In this document: one piece after another, positions 43,791-53,132 of the stretch
Layout: every line of letters begins with the position of its first letter
Numbering within the stretch: position 1 is the first letter of the stretch
DNA from: CAIJXJ01 sp964445115
GTDB lineage: Bacteria; Pseudomonadota; Gammaproteobacteria; Burkholderiales; Methylophilaceae
DNA length: 64,000 bases
Assembly: GCA_964445115.1 (NCBI GenBank)
Contig: CAYUJU010000010.1
Location: forward strand, 3,013 to 67,012
Reading direction: 5' to 3'
Program-made: the position numbers and the translations under genes
The notes under the pieces: model-generated
Seen by the model: only the letters and a program-made list of their open reading frames with translations
The model's database searches: none
Told to the model about the DNA's origin: nothing

Positions 43791-45611
43791 TTAGCGCGTT
43801 CCTGACGTGGAAACGTCCACATCCATCGCTTCGATGCGGCGCTGGGTCGCCGAGATTTCATCAGACCACGTGCCGTCCCCGTGCACCACGGTCGGCTTGA
43901 TCATGATCACCAGCTCTCGCTTGCTCGAGGCCTGGCCGCCCTTGCGGAAGAGTGCACCGGCACCCGGCACATCGCCGACCGTGGGGACCTTGGAACGGTT
44001 ATCGATATAGCTGTCCGTCATCAAGCCCCCGATCACGACGATCTGGCCATCACGCACCTTCACCACGCTGTCGGTTTCGCTGATCTTGTTGGACGCGAAC
44101 GGCAGGGTGAGATTGTTGATGGTCTTCTTCTCGACCTCGGTAACCTCGCTCACCAGTGGATGCACGTGCAGGGTGATGTTGTCCTCGTCGTCGATCTGCG
44201 GCGTCACGTCCAGCGAAATGCCGGAGAAGAAAGTCGAGTAAATCGGCGTCGGCTGGTTGGTTACCGTGCCGCCCGTCGTGGTCGTGGAACTGCTGTTGCT
44301 CTCGAACCCGGTGACGTACTGCTCATCACGGCCGACCTTGAGCACGGCCTTCTGGTTGTTGATGGTGGAGATGCGCGGGCTGGACAGCACGTTCACCGTC
44401 CCCTGTGTCTGCAGGAAATTGAGCAGTGCAGAGAAATTGCGCAACTGCAGGGCAATGCCTAGGCCAGCCGAAAACGCCGATCCAGTGGCGCCGATCAGGC
44501 CGGTTCCCAGCACACCGCCCAGCGTGGAGTCGGCGACGAGTGCACCACCGTTGCTGCCTGGCTCAGTGATGGTGGTCGTATCCGCACCGACCGAGGCACG
44601 GTGCACCCCGCGTTGGAAGGCCGCCCAGTTGATCCCCTGCTGCGCGCCGGAATTGAGCTCCACGTCGATGATCTTGGCTTCGAGGATGACCTGCTTGTCG
44701 ATACTCACCTGCATCGCCCGCAGCAGGTGTTCCACGGTACGCAACTCCTCGGGCATGCCGCGCACGAAAATTGCGCCAGTCATCTGGTTGACCAGCACGC
44801 TGCGCCCCTCGGCACAGCCGTCTGCACCGCGTTCGCGTGAGCCGAACTGCGGCTCGTTCAGCGTCATCGGGATACGTCCGCCCGCCATACCGGCCATACT
44901 GGGATTGAACGCCGTCGTGCCGGTGCTGGCCGCTGTCTGGTTGGGGATCTTGCAATTGAGCGCCGTCCGCACCGCGTCCTCGATTTCCCCCCAGAAGTCA
45001 GCGCGCTGGCTGGAGGCCACCGAACTGGCCTGAGACTGGGAAGAGGTTCTCGACCCCGTGATCGAGGTCGTCCCGGAGGCGGATTCGCCCGAGGCGCCGG
45101 AAGTCACGGCGATGTCGCTGCGCCCGCGCCGCTGGCCGACGATGTAGTTCACCTTGTAGATCTTGGCCTGCAGCCCGGGTTTCAGCACGTAAATACGGTT
45201 GCCGTCGACCTTGTATTCGTAGCCGTAGAGTTCGCGCAGCGACTCCAGCGCCTCCAGCACGGTCACGTCCTTCAGGTTCACGGACACTGTCCCCTTGACG
45301 TCCGGATGCACAAGCATGCTGTAACGCGTGCCCGAAACGATCCCCATGAACACCTGATTCACGGGTGCATCGTTGATCACCAGGTCGAAACGCTGTTCCA
45401 GCTGCTTGGCACTCGCCTTGGGCAACGGCACCCGGAGCGGCGGCAGCAGAGAACTTGTCACCGTTTCCGGCACTGTTGCAGCGGCTGGTCTAGTCTCAGC
45501 GGACTGCCGCAACTCGTCATTGATCCGATGCAGTGTGGTTTTATCCTGAGGCGGATTGACGCCCGCACACCCGGCTAGCGCCAATGTCATCATCAGGGAG
45601 GGGAATCGCAT
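43791..45611 (-). CDS. mshL: MSHA pilus secretin MshL
   Basis: Outer-membrane secretin through which the pilus exits. It has 606 residues. The start at ATG 45611 gives a lipoprotein signal (MRFPSLMMTLALAGC, lipid Cys 15). N0/STN-like and N1 domains follow (about 70-330), with a Ser/Gly-rich insert near 170-195. The secretin channel is about 350-575, with the VLSSPRISTINNQKAVLKVGRDEQYV and VVIGGLMTDSYID signatures. It is seven bases after mshK. Confidence 0.94.
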   Translation of the reverse strand: MRFPSLMMTLALAGCAGVNPPQDKTTLHRINDELRQSAETRPAAATVPETVTSSLLPPLRVPLPKASAKQLEQRFDLVINDAPVNQVFMGIVSGTRYSMLVHPDVKGTVSVNLKDVTVLEALESLRELYGYEYKVDGNRIYVLKPGLQAKIYKVNYIVGQRRGRSDIAVTSGASGESASGTTSITGSRTSSQSQASSVASSQRADFWGEIEDAVRTALNCKIPNQTAASTGTTAFNPSMAGMAGGRIPMTLNEPQFGSRERGADGCAEGRSVLVNQMTGAIFVRGMPEELRTVEHLLRAMQVSIDKQVILEAKIIDVELNSGAQQGINWAAFQRGVHRASVGADTTTITEPGSNGGALVADSTLGGVLGTGLIGATGSAFSAGLGIALQLRNFSALLNFLQTQGTVNVLSSPRISTINNQKAVLKVGRDEQYVTGFESNSSSTTTTGGTVTNQPTPIYSTFFSGISLDVTPQIDDEDNITLHVHPLVSEVTEVEKKTINNLTLPFASNKISETDSVVKVRDGQIVVIGGLMTDSYIDNRSKVPTVGDVPGAGALFRKGGQASSKRELVIMIKPTVVHGDGTWSDEISATQRRIEAMDVDVSTSGTR

Positions 45612-45618
45612 CTCTACC

Positions 45619-46002
45619 TTACCTCGTATTCCTGGCATTCGTTTTCGCGCCCGGCTTTGCCAGAGCCGGCTTGCGCAGCGTTTTCTCGACCCCTGGGTGC
45701 ATGCGCAGGGTCTGCAGCGTGCCATCCTCTGCGCGCAGGACCGCTTCCCAATCATTCAGGCGCACCAAAGTCGCGTCCTGATACTTGCCCCCTAGTGGCA
45801 CCATTTCACCGCTGATCACCGCGATCTTGCGGCCGGAGGACAGCATGACGGATTGCAGCACCGGCCCGGCATAGGCAGCCGGAGCCCCCGCCTGCCGGGC
45901 TTCACCGTAGGGCTGGGTAGGGTCCTGCAACACCTCGGCCTGGGCCACGCCAGCCACCAGCGTCAACATCAGGACCAGTGCATGGGTCAGTCGCTTGATC
46001 AT
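45619..46002 (-). CDS. mshK: MSHA biogenesis protein MshK
   Basis: A 127-residue periplasmic protein between mshJ and mshL. Its signal peptide ends around AGVAQA. The mature part opens with EVLQDPTQPYG, the DPTxP motif of MshK/PilP/GspC-like proteins. A beta-rich segment follows (LQSVMLSSGRKIAVISGEMVPLGGKYQDA). It likely links the inner-membrane platform to the MshL secretin. ATG 46002 is preferred over an upstream frame running into mshJ. Confidence 0.85.
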   Translation of the reverse strand: MIKRLTHALVLMLTLVAGVAQAEVLQDPTQPYGEARQAGAPAAYAGPVLQSVMLSSGRKIAVISGEMVPLGGKYQDATLVRLNDWEAVLRAEDGTLQTLRMHPGVEKTLRKPALAKPGAKTNARNTR

Positions 46003-46022
46003 TAGCCCCGATTGTAACCCGA

Positions 46023-46700
46023 TCAAATGCTCAACCATACCTTGTCCAGACTCAAGGTATAAATGGTCACGGTCAACGTGGACTGCCCCCCGGCGTCGGC
46101 AGCCAGGCTGGCGCCGCCCCACAACACGTGCCAGGAGAGTTGTTCCAGTGCCTGCAAATACTGCATCAGGTCCAGATAACGACCGCTGATCTTCAACTCG
46201 ACACCATGGCGATACACGCCGCCGCTCGCAGGTTTGGTGGCTTTCGGCTCTTCGGATGCACGCGCCTCCGAAGTGGCTACCTCGCTGACAGGCAGCGTCT
46301 TCAACGACACCAGTTTCAATTGCCCATGCTTGCGCAGGATATCCTCAAGCATCCCCGGCATTTTCTCCGGCCGGATCAGTTTCTTTTCCAGCCCGGCCAG
46401 TGAGGCATTGGCCTGCTGCAGCGCCTCAAGCGCCGATTCCAGTCGCTGACGATTCTGCAGGTCGGGATCCGGCAACGGCGCCTGTTGCAGCATCTGCAGC
46501 TGTTGCTGCAGCGTGGCAAGACTCATCCGATCTGCCGTCAACGTGGATTGCACGGCGGCGACTCTCCGGACGACCGGCTCCACCACCAAGGTATTCAGCA
46601 CGGCCGCCACCACGACGAGACCAGCGGCCAGGATCATCCAGCGCTCGCGCGGACTGAGCGCCGCGAAACGTCCGGCGAGAGCGTCCCAATACTGCTTCAT
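46023..46700 (-). CDS. mshJ: MSHA biogenesis protein MshJ (GspM/PilO-like)
   Basis: A 225-residue bitopic inner-membrane protein: short cytoplasmic N-terminus (KQYWDALAGRFAALSPRERW), a membrane helix (about 21-40), a coiled coil (45-105) and a ferredoxin-like periplasmic domain with a MQYLQALEQLSWHVLW motif. The pattern fits GspM/PilO-type platform proteins. It overlaps the PilN-like gene by four bases. Confidence 0.88.
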   Translation of the reverse strand: MKQYWDALAGRFAALSPRERWMILAAGLVVVAAVLNTLVVEPVVRRVAAVQSTLTADRMSLATLQQQLQMLQQAPLPDPDLQNRQRLESALEALQQANASLAGLEKKLIRPEKMPGMLEDILRKHGQLKLVSLKTLPVSEVATSEARASEEPKATKPASGGVYRHGVELKISGRYLDLMQYLQALEQLSWHVLWGGASLAADAGGQSTLTVTIYTLSLDKVWLSI

Positions 46701-47365
46701 GGGCGCACCTCCGCCGCTGCCGTGCCAGAAGATGTCTGTGATTCCATCGCTTGCAGCTTGAAATCAAAAGCTCCCGTCGCGGAGGCCGATGCGGCGGCCT
46801 CCTTGCCCGGCAGAGGCTTCTGCGACTCCATCTGCAAGGCGGAAAACTGACGGCCGCTGAACAGCGGCTCCTCGCCCAGCAAGGCGATGTACTGCGGGAC
46901 CAGTTCCGGCTGCATGGCCTTGCCCTCGATGGTCAGCCTGCCAGACCCCGCTTCAAGTGTAAAACCGGTCAGCCACAACCCCGGCACGCGCTTGCGCGCG
47001 AACGCTTGCAGATAGGTGAAATAGCCTTGGGTTCGACCGACGCCGTCGCCCTCGAGAAACGCCAGAATTTCCTGCTGATGCGTGAGCGTCGCCTGGGCAC
47101 GGGCCAACTCTTCTTCCAGCGCCTTGCTCGGCGCACGCGGGGCACGTGCCTGCACCGCCTGATCGAGTTGCGCCCTGACGGCGGCCAACTGGCCCGCCAC
47201 GGCCTGCTGCTCACGTTCCAGTTGCTTGAGCCGCTGCCCGGCCCAGGCAGCGTAGGCCAGCATGCCCGCCGCGACCACGCCGATCAGGACGAGCAGCGCC
47301 ACGGCATTCAGCCACATCCTGGGCTTGACCAGTTGCGGATCGAGCAGGTTGATCTGCTGACTCAT
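46697..47365 (-). CDS. PilN-like fimbrial assembly protein (MshI2)
   Basis: A 222-residue platform protein. MSQQINLLDPQL at the N-terminus is the PilN motif that docks on PilM/MshI. A membrane helix (about 18-40), a coiled coil (45-110) and a periplasmic domain (WLTGFTLEAGSGRLTIEG) follow. It is fused neither to mshI nor to mshJ and overlaps both by four bases. It corresponds to the gene often called mshI2. Confidence 0.87.
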   Translation of the reverse strand: MSQQINLLDPQLVKPRMWLNAVALLVLIGVVAAGMLAYAAWAGQRLKQLEREQQAVAGQLAAVRAQLDQAVQARAPRAPSKALEEELARAQATLTHQQEILAFLEGDGVGRTQGYFTYLQAFARKRVPGLWLTGFTLEAGSGRLTIEGKAMQPELVPQYIALLGEEPLFSGRQFSALQMESQKPLPGKEAAASASATGAFDFKLQAMESQTSSGTAAAEVRP

Positions 47366-48291
47366 CGCGCCGCATCCTCCCTGAGCGCTGCCCCCAGCAT
47401 ATGCAGGGCGGCCGGCTGCTGCGACAGGTCCAGCAGTTCGGGAACATCGGTCAGATCGAACAGATCGGCCAACTCAAACGACTCGACCTGCAAATACAGA
47501 TAGCTGCGCAAGTAGGCGAGAAATTCGTCGCGCGCCGGAAAAGGCGCCACCACCAGGCGCCCCACCGCGAGATAGGGAAACTGTCGCTCGAAATTGTCCA
47601 GCGAGCGCTGCAGATCGAGCGCCACCCGTTCATAGACGTGGTGGCGACGATCGACATCCGGGTTTTGCAGCTGGTCGACCGAGACGTCGATCTGGCGTGC
47701 ATGGTACAACTCGCCGCCGCCCGTCAGGGTCAGCAGGCCGCCCTCGGCACAGAAAGTCAGCATCGCCAGCCCCCGCCCTTCCTGCTCCAGCAGGGCCGCC
47801 AGGTTGCGCTGCGCGATTTCGGGAATATCGATCGCTTCCAGCCCCATGGGGGTTTGTTCGATATAGCGCTCGATCCGGCGACGTACCGCCTCATGGCGCG
47901 CAGCGACTGCCAGCATGAAGCGCGGACGGGTAGGATTACTGCCATCGGCCGGAATCTCAAGCACATCGACAGTCGCGTTGGCCACCGGATAATCCAGCAT
48001 ATCCTTGATGCTCCAGCGCACCGCCTGCCGCCACTCTTCCCGCGGCACGGTCAACGCCTCCACCTGGAACATTTGGTATTCGTTGCGCTCCAGCAAGGCT
48101 ACGGCACGTTGCTGCCGCATGGATTTCCGATCCGCCTCCTGCGGCTCACCGGCAGCATGCTTCACACAAGACCACCCTGTCACCAGCGGCTTGCCGCCGT
48201 TGCGCCGCTCGACATGCACCTGACAGGCGCCCTCGCTCGTCATCCTGAGAGCGGTCCAACCTTTCCTTTTGCGTTGCCAGAATAATTGCAT
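47362..48291 (-). CDS. mshI: MSHA biogenesis protein MshI (PilM-like)
   Basis: A 309-residue cytoplasmic platform protein with a degenerate actin-like (PilM/GspL) fold. Typical stretches are REEWRQAVRWSIKDMLDYPV and AIDIPEIAQRNLAALL. No membrane helix is seen. It begins the second half of the locus (I-I2-J-K-L-M-N), 78 bp after the mshQ stop and across an AT-rich gap. Its start is the ATG at 48291 in GCATGC. Confidence 0.85.
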   Translation of the reverse strand: MQLFWQRKRKGWTALRMTSEGACQVHVERRNGGKPLVTGWSCVKHAAGEPQEADRKSMRQQRAVALLERNEYQMFQVEALTVPREEWRQAVRWSIKDMLDYPVANATVDVLEIPADGSNPTRPRFMLAVAARHEAVRRRIERYIEQTPMGLEAIDIPEIAQRNLAALLEQEGRGLAMLTFCAEGGLLTLTGGGELYHARQIDVSVDQLQNPDVDRRHHVYERVALDLQRSLDNFERQFPYLAVGRLVVAPFPARDEFLAYLRSYLYLQVESFELADLFDLTDVPELLDLSQQPAALHMLGAALREDAAR

Positions 48292-48320
48292 GCCGGGTTA
48301 TTTTTTTACAAAGCAGTTTA

Positions 48321-48343
48321 AAAAAAACAATTAACTTATTGTT
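48321..48343 (-). terminator. Weak AT-rich hairpin with T-run between mshQ and mshI
   Basis: On the minus strand AACAAT-AAGTTA-ATTGTT is followed by five more T residues. The stem is all A/T except one pair, so termination would be weak. It could instead be an operator dyad for the mshI half. The whole 48292-48369 gap is far more AT-rich than its flanks. Confidence 0.3.
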
Positions 48344-48369
48344 ACAAAATTGATTCTTTGGCACAAGAA

Positions 48370-51300
48370 CTAATAATTCTCACGCAGGTAGATGAGCGGC
48401 GTCTTGCGCAACCCGAAGGTCGCGCGGGCCGTCGGATTCGTTCCCAGCCAGGGAACACCGGCTGCCGCATTACCGACCGTAACGTCGACACTCCCGCTAT
48501 TACCCATCCCCGGTGCGGATAACCAAAGCGTGCCACGCCCCTGGACAAAATTTGCGCCAATCGCCGGCAGCGTCTCACCTGCCGCCAAGCCTCCCCTGTA
48601 ATTGTTGAGCGTCAGCGCCGCTAGGGGAATCGCCGTGCAACTGTCGGACACATTCGTCGTCCAGTAGTCATCCGTGGTAATCGCGGCATTGCCCCCCTCC
48701 TGCCAGTACTGCGCCTCCAGCGGCAAGTTCAATCGCATCAGTTCTGAACCCGTGTTGCTGCGCAGGCTCAACCGACCGCTGCGCAGCGATGCCACGCCTT
48801 CAACTCCACCGGAAGACGTGACGCCGTCGCCGCCTGCAGACTCGGTAGCACGAAGTTTGATCATGCCCGGCACCGTTTTCTGGTTGGTGAAGGTATAGGT
48901 CGGCGTCACGTTGGCGACCCCAGAGACGAACGCACCACTCCCCACAGCATTCGAGCCGCCAAAACCGCCCCCCCCCAGCACGTTGGCATCCGTCAGGGTG
49001 ACCCCCTTGGCCATCACGGGCGCAGCGGCCCCATCATAATTCAAGGTAGGATTACCCGCGCTGTTCAGCGCTGTCACCATCACAGAGAAAGGTTGACCGG
49101 AATACGTGTAAGCCCCCGCGGCGCAGCCCTGCGTCACCACGGTAGAAAAACGGTCAGGAATAAAGCGGCCAACATAAGCTGTCGCACTGGCATTGCCAAA
49201 CTTGCACCCGTACTTTCCACCTACCAGCGCATTGGACAGGTCATTCGTACAATCGTTGGGCTGGTCCACCGAGGTAAAACTGTCGTCGGTCACGCTGTTG
49301 GCCCGCAGCCTGAAATAACCCACCTCGCTATAACTAAAACCATTGCCGACGGCGATGCCGGTAGATGGATTGGCGGCGCTGAAAGCGCCCGTAAGCCCGC
49401 CTGTCGCTACTGCGCCTGGGTGCGCGTCCATCAGCCCCGTGTCGATCAGGGGAGTACCATCATAACCAGCCACCCCCGCTGCGGCGCTTAGCGTAAATGC
49501 GGTACCGGCTCTGATGGCTGGGGTAGCTGTTGCGCTGCTTCCCGTCACATCTGCGCTGGCGGACGAGGTGACGGTCAATCCGACAGGGCGGATGGCAAAG
49601 TTGTCCGTGGAACAGGCCGGCGTGCTGATGGCGGTATCACGGATTCTGACTTTGACGTTTTTCGCCGCGTTCGGGTAATTGAAATTGAATGTCTTGCGAT
49701 TGTTATCCGCTTCGGTGAAGGTGTAGGTCGCCACCGCATTCAAACCGGGATTGGTGTCCGCACAGTTGCCGCTCGCCGCCGCGGGGTTGACCAGCGACAC
49801 CTCTACCGTACCGGTATATCCGGCTGGCACAGCTCCCGAGGGGATTGCCCGCACATCAAGCGAAAATGCCGTCGCAGATAGCTTGGTGAAAATGGGGGTA
49901 GCGGCAGCCTGCCCGACCTCCACCGCATCGAAGCAGGAAGAAGACGCCGCAAATGGCAGGCTGCAACTCAGGGTGTTGGTGCTGACATTCAGACACTGGC
50001 TGGCCACCGATGGCACGGGCGTCACGCCGCTGGTCCCAAGCGTTATCGTTTGTGCCGTCGCCACGGCCAGATTGAGTTTGATCTGCCCGCCAGTGTTGGC
50101 GGGAATGGTGAAGGGGAGGCTACCGCCAGGCGTACCGGCCCAGGTCACATTCCCACTGACCTCGCCATCGGTGTAGTAGGTCGTACATGCCGAAGTGGCA
50201 CACGCCTTCACCGTCAGCATTTCGGCAGCACACGTCCGTCCACTGCCATCGTGCTCGATGCGCACATGATCAAGCGCAGGGCAACCGCCGGTGATATTTT
50301 TGTCACGCTGCACCAGCCCGACACCCCCTTCGAAATTGTAGATGCGCACATCATCCAGCACCCCGTCGGCGGACCTCGCCGTCCCGCTGACGCCGACATT
50401 CCCGCTGCCGTTGTCACCGAGATACAGCGTACCGATGCCTGCCGCCAGTCCGCCTGAGGTTGTGAACGCAGTCTGCACGCTTTGCGCCCCGTTGACGTAA
50501 ATGCGCAAATGATCTGCATTGCTTGCTGCCAGCGCGTTGAAGTTCCAACTGACGGCAATATGTACCCATCCCGAAGCCGAAAGCACACCATTGCCAAGAT
50601 TACCCGTTTCGGCAACCCTGTCATTCCCGGCGCTATCCCGGACCACGAATCGTAGCCGGACGGTGGAATTGCTGATCCGCCGCTTGGTCAGGAAAAACCA
50701 GTTCGGACTGGCAGTCGAGGCGTCCAGCAATTGTGCGTCCTGGTTACCGTTACTCGCCCAATTGGCCGGCTTATACCAAAAACTGATGGTCCCCGCACCA
50801 CCCGTCACGGCTGGCATGTTCAAACCGGTATTGATTGCATCCAGGTTACCCAGACTTGAATTGCCGGGAATATCCGCCCCGCGACAGATATAGCCTCCTG
50901 CGATCGTCTGCGCACTCCCCACCCGCACGCCATGACGGTTGTTGCCACTGGTGTCGAGCACTTCGCCGGCTGTTCCGTTCCAGGCCGCCTGCTCCATCCG
51001 GTATTCCGCCACCGGCCGCGGGATCGAGAAACGGATGGCGCTGTTAATGGCGGGAAAACCGACCTGCGGCACTTCGTAATCCGCACTATCCACTTGCCAG
51101 CCGACCTGGGCATTCACATTGCCCGGCCCCGGCACATCATTCCCGAACTGGTAGACGAAATCGCCCCCTTCCTCCAGGATGATCTGCAGGTCGTAACTCC
51201 CGCTGGCGGTAGAGGTCGCGGTCCATTCCGGCACATGAAACCAGGTCACGACAAAGCGGCGGTTGGGAGCGGTACCGATGGTGGCGTAACTGACATAGCA

Positions 51301-51777
51301 GGAAGTACGATTGAGACAGGTCGTGTTGTAACTCGGCACATCGGACCGCGCAGTCGGGTCCAGATCGTTGCCGTAGATGCGCATGCTGTAGTTCAGCCCC
51401 GCGTCGGGGTAGGGCAACTGGGTCACCGGGCTGCCGTAACCACAGGTCGTGTTGTTGTTGAACTGCAGGCGACCATTGGTCATGATGCGCACCTGCGTGA
51501 AATTCGTACCGCCGTAATTGAAGGTAAAGCCGATCGGAATGTTGTCACTCAAACTATCATCAAGCACCGGCGCATTCGACCCACATCCGCCCGTGTTGCT
51601 GAACTTGTAGGGCGTTGTGTTATGCCCCACCTGCGTATGGGTGCTGGCATCGACCCAATTGAACGGTTCGGAGGCGCTGGTGTAGGTCGCGGCTTGCGCC
51701 GACAGCGACATCAGCCACAGGCCACCTGCCAGTAACCAGCCCCCCAACCCAAGGCCCATTATCGCTCGCATGTTCAC
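48370..51777 (-). CDS. mshQ: Large secreted MshQ-type protein with LamG-like and DUF6701 regions
   Basis: A 1135-residue protein. A signal peptide ends around LSAQA (residue 29). Residues 30-250 form a beta-rich domain (GFTFNYGGTNFTQVRIMTNGRLQFNN). Residues 255-490 look like a LamG/concanavalin fold (VAEYRMEQAAWNGTAGEVLD, GTISFWYKP, VLDDVRIYNFEGGV). Residues 500-650 are cysteine-rich and the rest resembles the DUF6701 tail of MshQ. No membrane anchor is visible at the C-terminus. It follows mshP by 11 bp. Candidate pilus-tip or surface adhesin (inference). Confidence 0.85.
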   Translation of the reverse strand: MNMRAIMGLGLGGWLLAGGLWLMSLSAQAATYTSASEPFNWVDASTHTQVGHNTTPYKFSNTGGCGSNAPVLDDSLSDNIPIGFTFNYGGTNFTQVRIMTNGRLQFNNNTTCGYGSPVTQLPYPDAGLNYSMRIYGNDLDPTARSDVPSYNTTCLNRTSCYVSYATIGTAPNRRFVVTWFHVPEWTATSTASGSYDLQIILEEGGDFVYQFGNDVPGPGNVNAQVGWQVDSADYEVPQVGFPAINSAIRFSIPRPVAEYRMEQAAWNGTAGEVLDTSGNNRHGVRVGSAQTIAGGYICRGADIPGNSSLGNLDAINTGLNMPAVTGGAGTISFWYKPANWASNGNQDAQLLDASTASPNWFFLTKRRISNSTVRLRFVVRDSAGNDRVAETGNLGNGVLSASGWVHIAVSWNFNALAASNADHLRIYVNGAQSVQTAFTTSGGLAAGIGTLYLGDNGSGNVGVSGTARSADGVLDDVRIYNFEGGVGLVQRDKNITGGCPALDHVRIEHDGSGRTCAAEMLTVKACATSACTTYYTDGEVSGNVTWAGTPGGSLPFTIPANTGGQIKLNLAVATAQTITLGTSGVTPVPSVASQCLNVSTNTLSCSLPFAASSSCFDAVEVGQAAATPIFTKLSATAFSLDVRAIPSGAVPAGYTGTVEVSLVNPAAASGNCADTNPGLNAVATYTFTEADNNRKTFNFNYPNAAKNVKVRIRDTAISTPACSTDNFAIRPVGLTVTSSASADVTGSSATATPAIRAGTAFTLSAAAGVAGYDGTPLIDTGLMDAHPGAVATGGLTGAFSAANPSTGIAVGNGFSYSEVGYFRLRANSVTDDSFTSVDQPNDCTNDLSNALVGGKYGCKFGNASATAYVGRFIPDRFSTVVTQGCAAGAYTYSGQPFSVMVTALNSAGNPTLNYDGAAAPVMAKGVTLTDANVLGGGGFGGSNAVGSGAFVSGVANVTPTYTFTNQKTVPGMIKLRATESAGGDGVTSSGGVEGVASLRSGRLSLRSNTGSELMRLNLPLEAQYWQEGGNAAITTDDYWTTNVSDSCTAIPLAALTLNNYRGGLAAGETLPAIGANFVQGRGTLWLSAPGMGNSGSVDVTVGNAAAGVPWLGTNPTARATFGLRKTPLIYLRENY

Positions 51778-51788
51778 TTAACGCCCTC

Positions 51789-52304
51789 CTAGCTACAGGA
51801 AAATCCCGGCGCAACGCCTTCGGTTGACCGGCACTTGCTGACGGTCGCCTGCAGCTGTCGCTCCACCCTTCCGGGCGAACCTACCGCGCCCAGACTAGCC
51901 GTCGCGGCCAGGCTATAGACGACGATTGATCGTACGCTGCCATTTTCGTTATAGGTGGCGGAGGCGGTGCAAGTCACGCTGACATCAAACCCTTCGATGG
52001 TCAGGCTGGTTGGGCTGGCCGGGCAGGCCGGCATATTCGGCCACGGCTGCGCGCCTGTGCCATAGGGAGGCACCATGGCGGCCACCGTGGCGTTGGCCGG
52101 GTCAAGCACCTGATACACCCCCCATTCGATGCCGCTCTGCGCCGCCTGGTAGGCCCGCACGCCCTGCACATCCTGTGCGGACGCCACCTGCTGGGTCGAT
52201 GAAATATTCGCGATAAACGCCCCGAGGGCAGCCAGCACCACCACGATAAAAATCGCGGAGATCATGGTAAACCCTGTCTGCATGCGGTCAAGAAGTCGGC
52301 TCAT
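51789..52304 (-). CDS. mshP: MSHA minor pseudopilin-like protein MshP
   Basis: A 171-residue protein with a prepilin-like leader: MSRLLDRMQTGFTMISAIFIVVVLAA, where the G-F junction and following hydrophobic helix resemble a class III/IV signal. Glu+5 is replaced by Ser/Ala, as in PilX/GspK-like subunits. AYQAAQSGIEWGVYQVL is typical of PilX-type proteins. It overlaps mshO by four bases and precedes mshQ. Confidence 0.85.
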   Translation of the reverse strand: MSRLLDRMQTGFTMISAIFIVVVLAALGAFIANISSTQQVASAQDVQGVRAYQAAQSGIEWGVYQVLDPANATVAAMVPPYGTGAQPWPNMPACPASPTSLTIEGFDVSVTCTASATYNENGSVRSIVVYSLAATASLGAVGSPGRVERQLQATVSKCRSTEGVAPGFSCS

Positions 52305-53131
52305 GGCGTGTTCACCACCCCGATCTGATGTTGGAGGTTGACCGTCTCGCCTTGCTCCGTGATGGCGAGTTGCATGAGGACCAGGCCATTGCGCTCTAGC
52401 GTACCGCCGGTGTAGGCAAAACTGCAGGCGGTCAGGTTGGAAGCCACCAGCGACTTCTCCACCGGGTCCAGGTTATCCAGGTCGACGAGGCTGGCCGGCT
52501 GCACCGCCTGGATGGCATAGCGCGAATAGCGCCACAAGCGGCCGTTGGCGAGGTCACACGCATAACTGACCGCCGTATTGACCACCTGGAAGCGCGCGCC
52601 GGGGGAGGCAAACGGAAACTGGGTTCCGCCGGGGCTATAGGTCACATGCGTCACCGTACCGAACGGCGTGGCGGCATTGCGACGACTGCTGCCCTCATAC
52701 ACATCCGCTCCCGGTTGGCCCATGTTAAAAATGACGATGGCATCGCCATTGGCGACACTGACTGCCGGCCCCAGCACGTCGAAGGCGCCGTCGGCGGGAT
52801 CGCTGAAATCCAGCGGATCATCCGCAGCAGATACGCCCTTCTCCATCCGGTAACGCCCTGCTGCGCGGATCGGGACTAATTCCAGAAACGCGGATCCACT
52901 CACCCGCACGCTGTTCGGCAGTGCCGACTGAACATCGCGCGCCACCCGCCGCGCCGCGGTGTCGGCAATATCGCTCAATTCGGCACGTCGGGCAGTATCG
53001 AAATAACTTTGCACGGTACCTCGCATGAAAATGGCGACACCGGCCGCCACAATCCCGGTCACCATGATCACCACCAACGCCTCGATCAGCGTGAATCCAC
53101 GCGCGCGGGCCGTCAGAATTTCGTCACGCAT
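52301..53131 (-). CDS. mshO: MSHA minor pilin MshO
   Basis: A 276-residue type IV prepilin-like protein, the largest of the minor pilins. The leader ends in ARARG|FTLIEALVVIMVTGIVAAG with Glu+5. A long globular domain with few cysteines follows. ATG 53131, one base after the mshD stop, is taken as the start; ATG 53149 would add six residues and overlap mshD. It overlaps mshP by four bases. Confidence 0.87.
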   Translation of the reverse strand: MRDEILTARARGFTLIEALVVIMVTGIVAAGVAIFMRGTVQSYFDTARRAELSDIADTAARRVARDVQSALPNSVRVSGSAFLELVPIRAAGRYRMEKGVSAADDPLDFSDPADGAFDVLGPAVSVANGDAIVIFNMGQPGADVYEGSSRRNAATPFGTVTHVTYSPGGTQFPFASPGARFQVVNTAVSYACDLANGRLWRYSRYAIQAVQPASLVDLDNLDPVEKSLVASNLTACSFAYTGGTLERNGLVLMQLAITEQGETVNLQHQIGVVNTP

Positions 53132-53132
53132 G

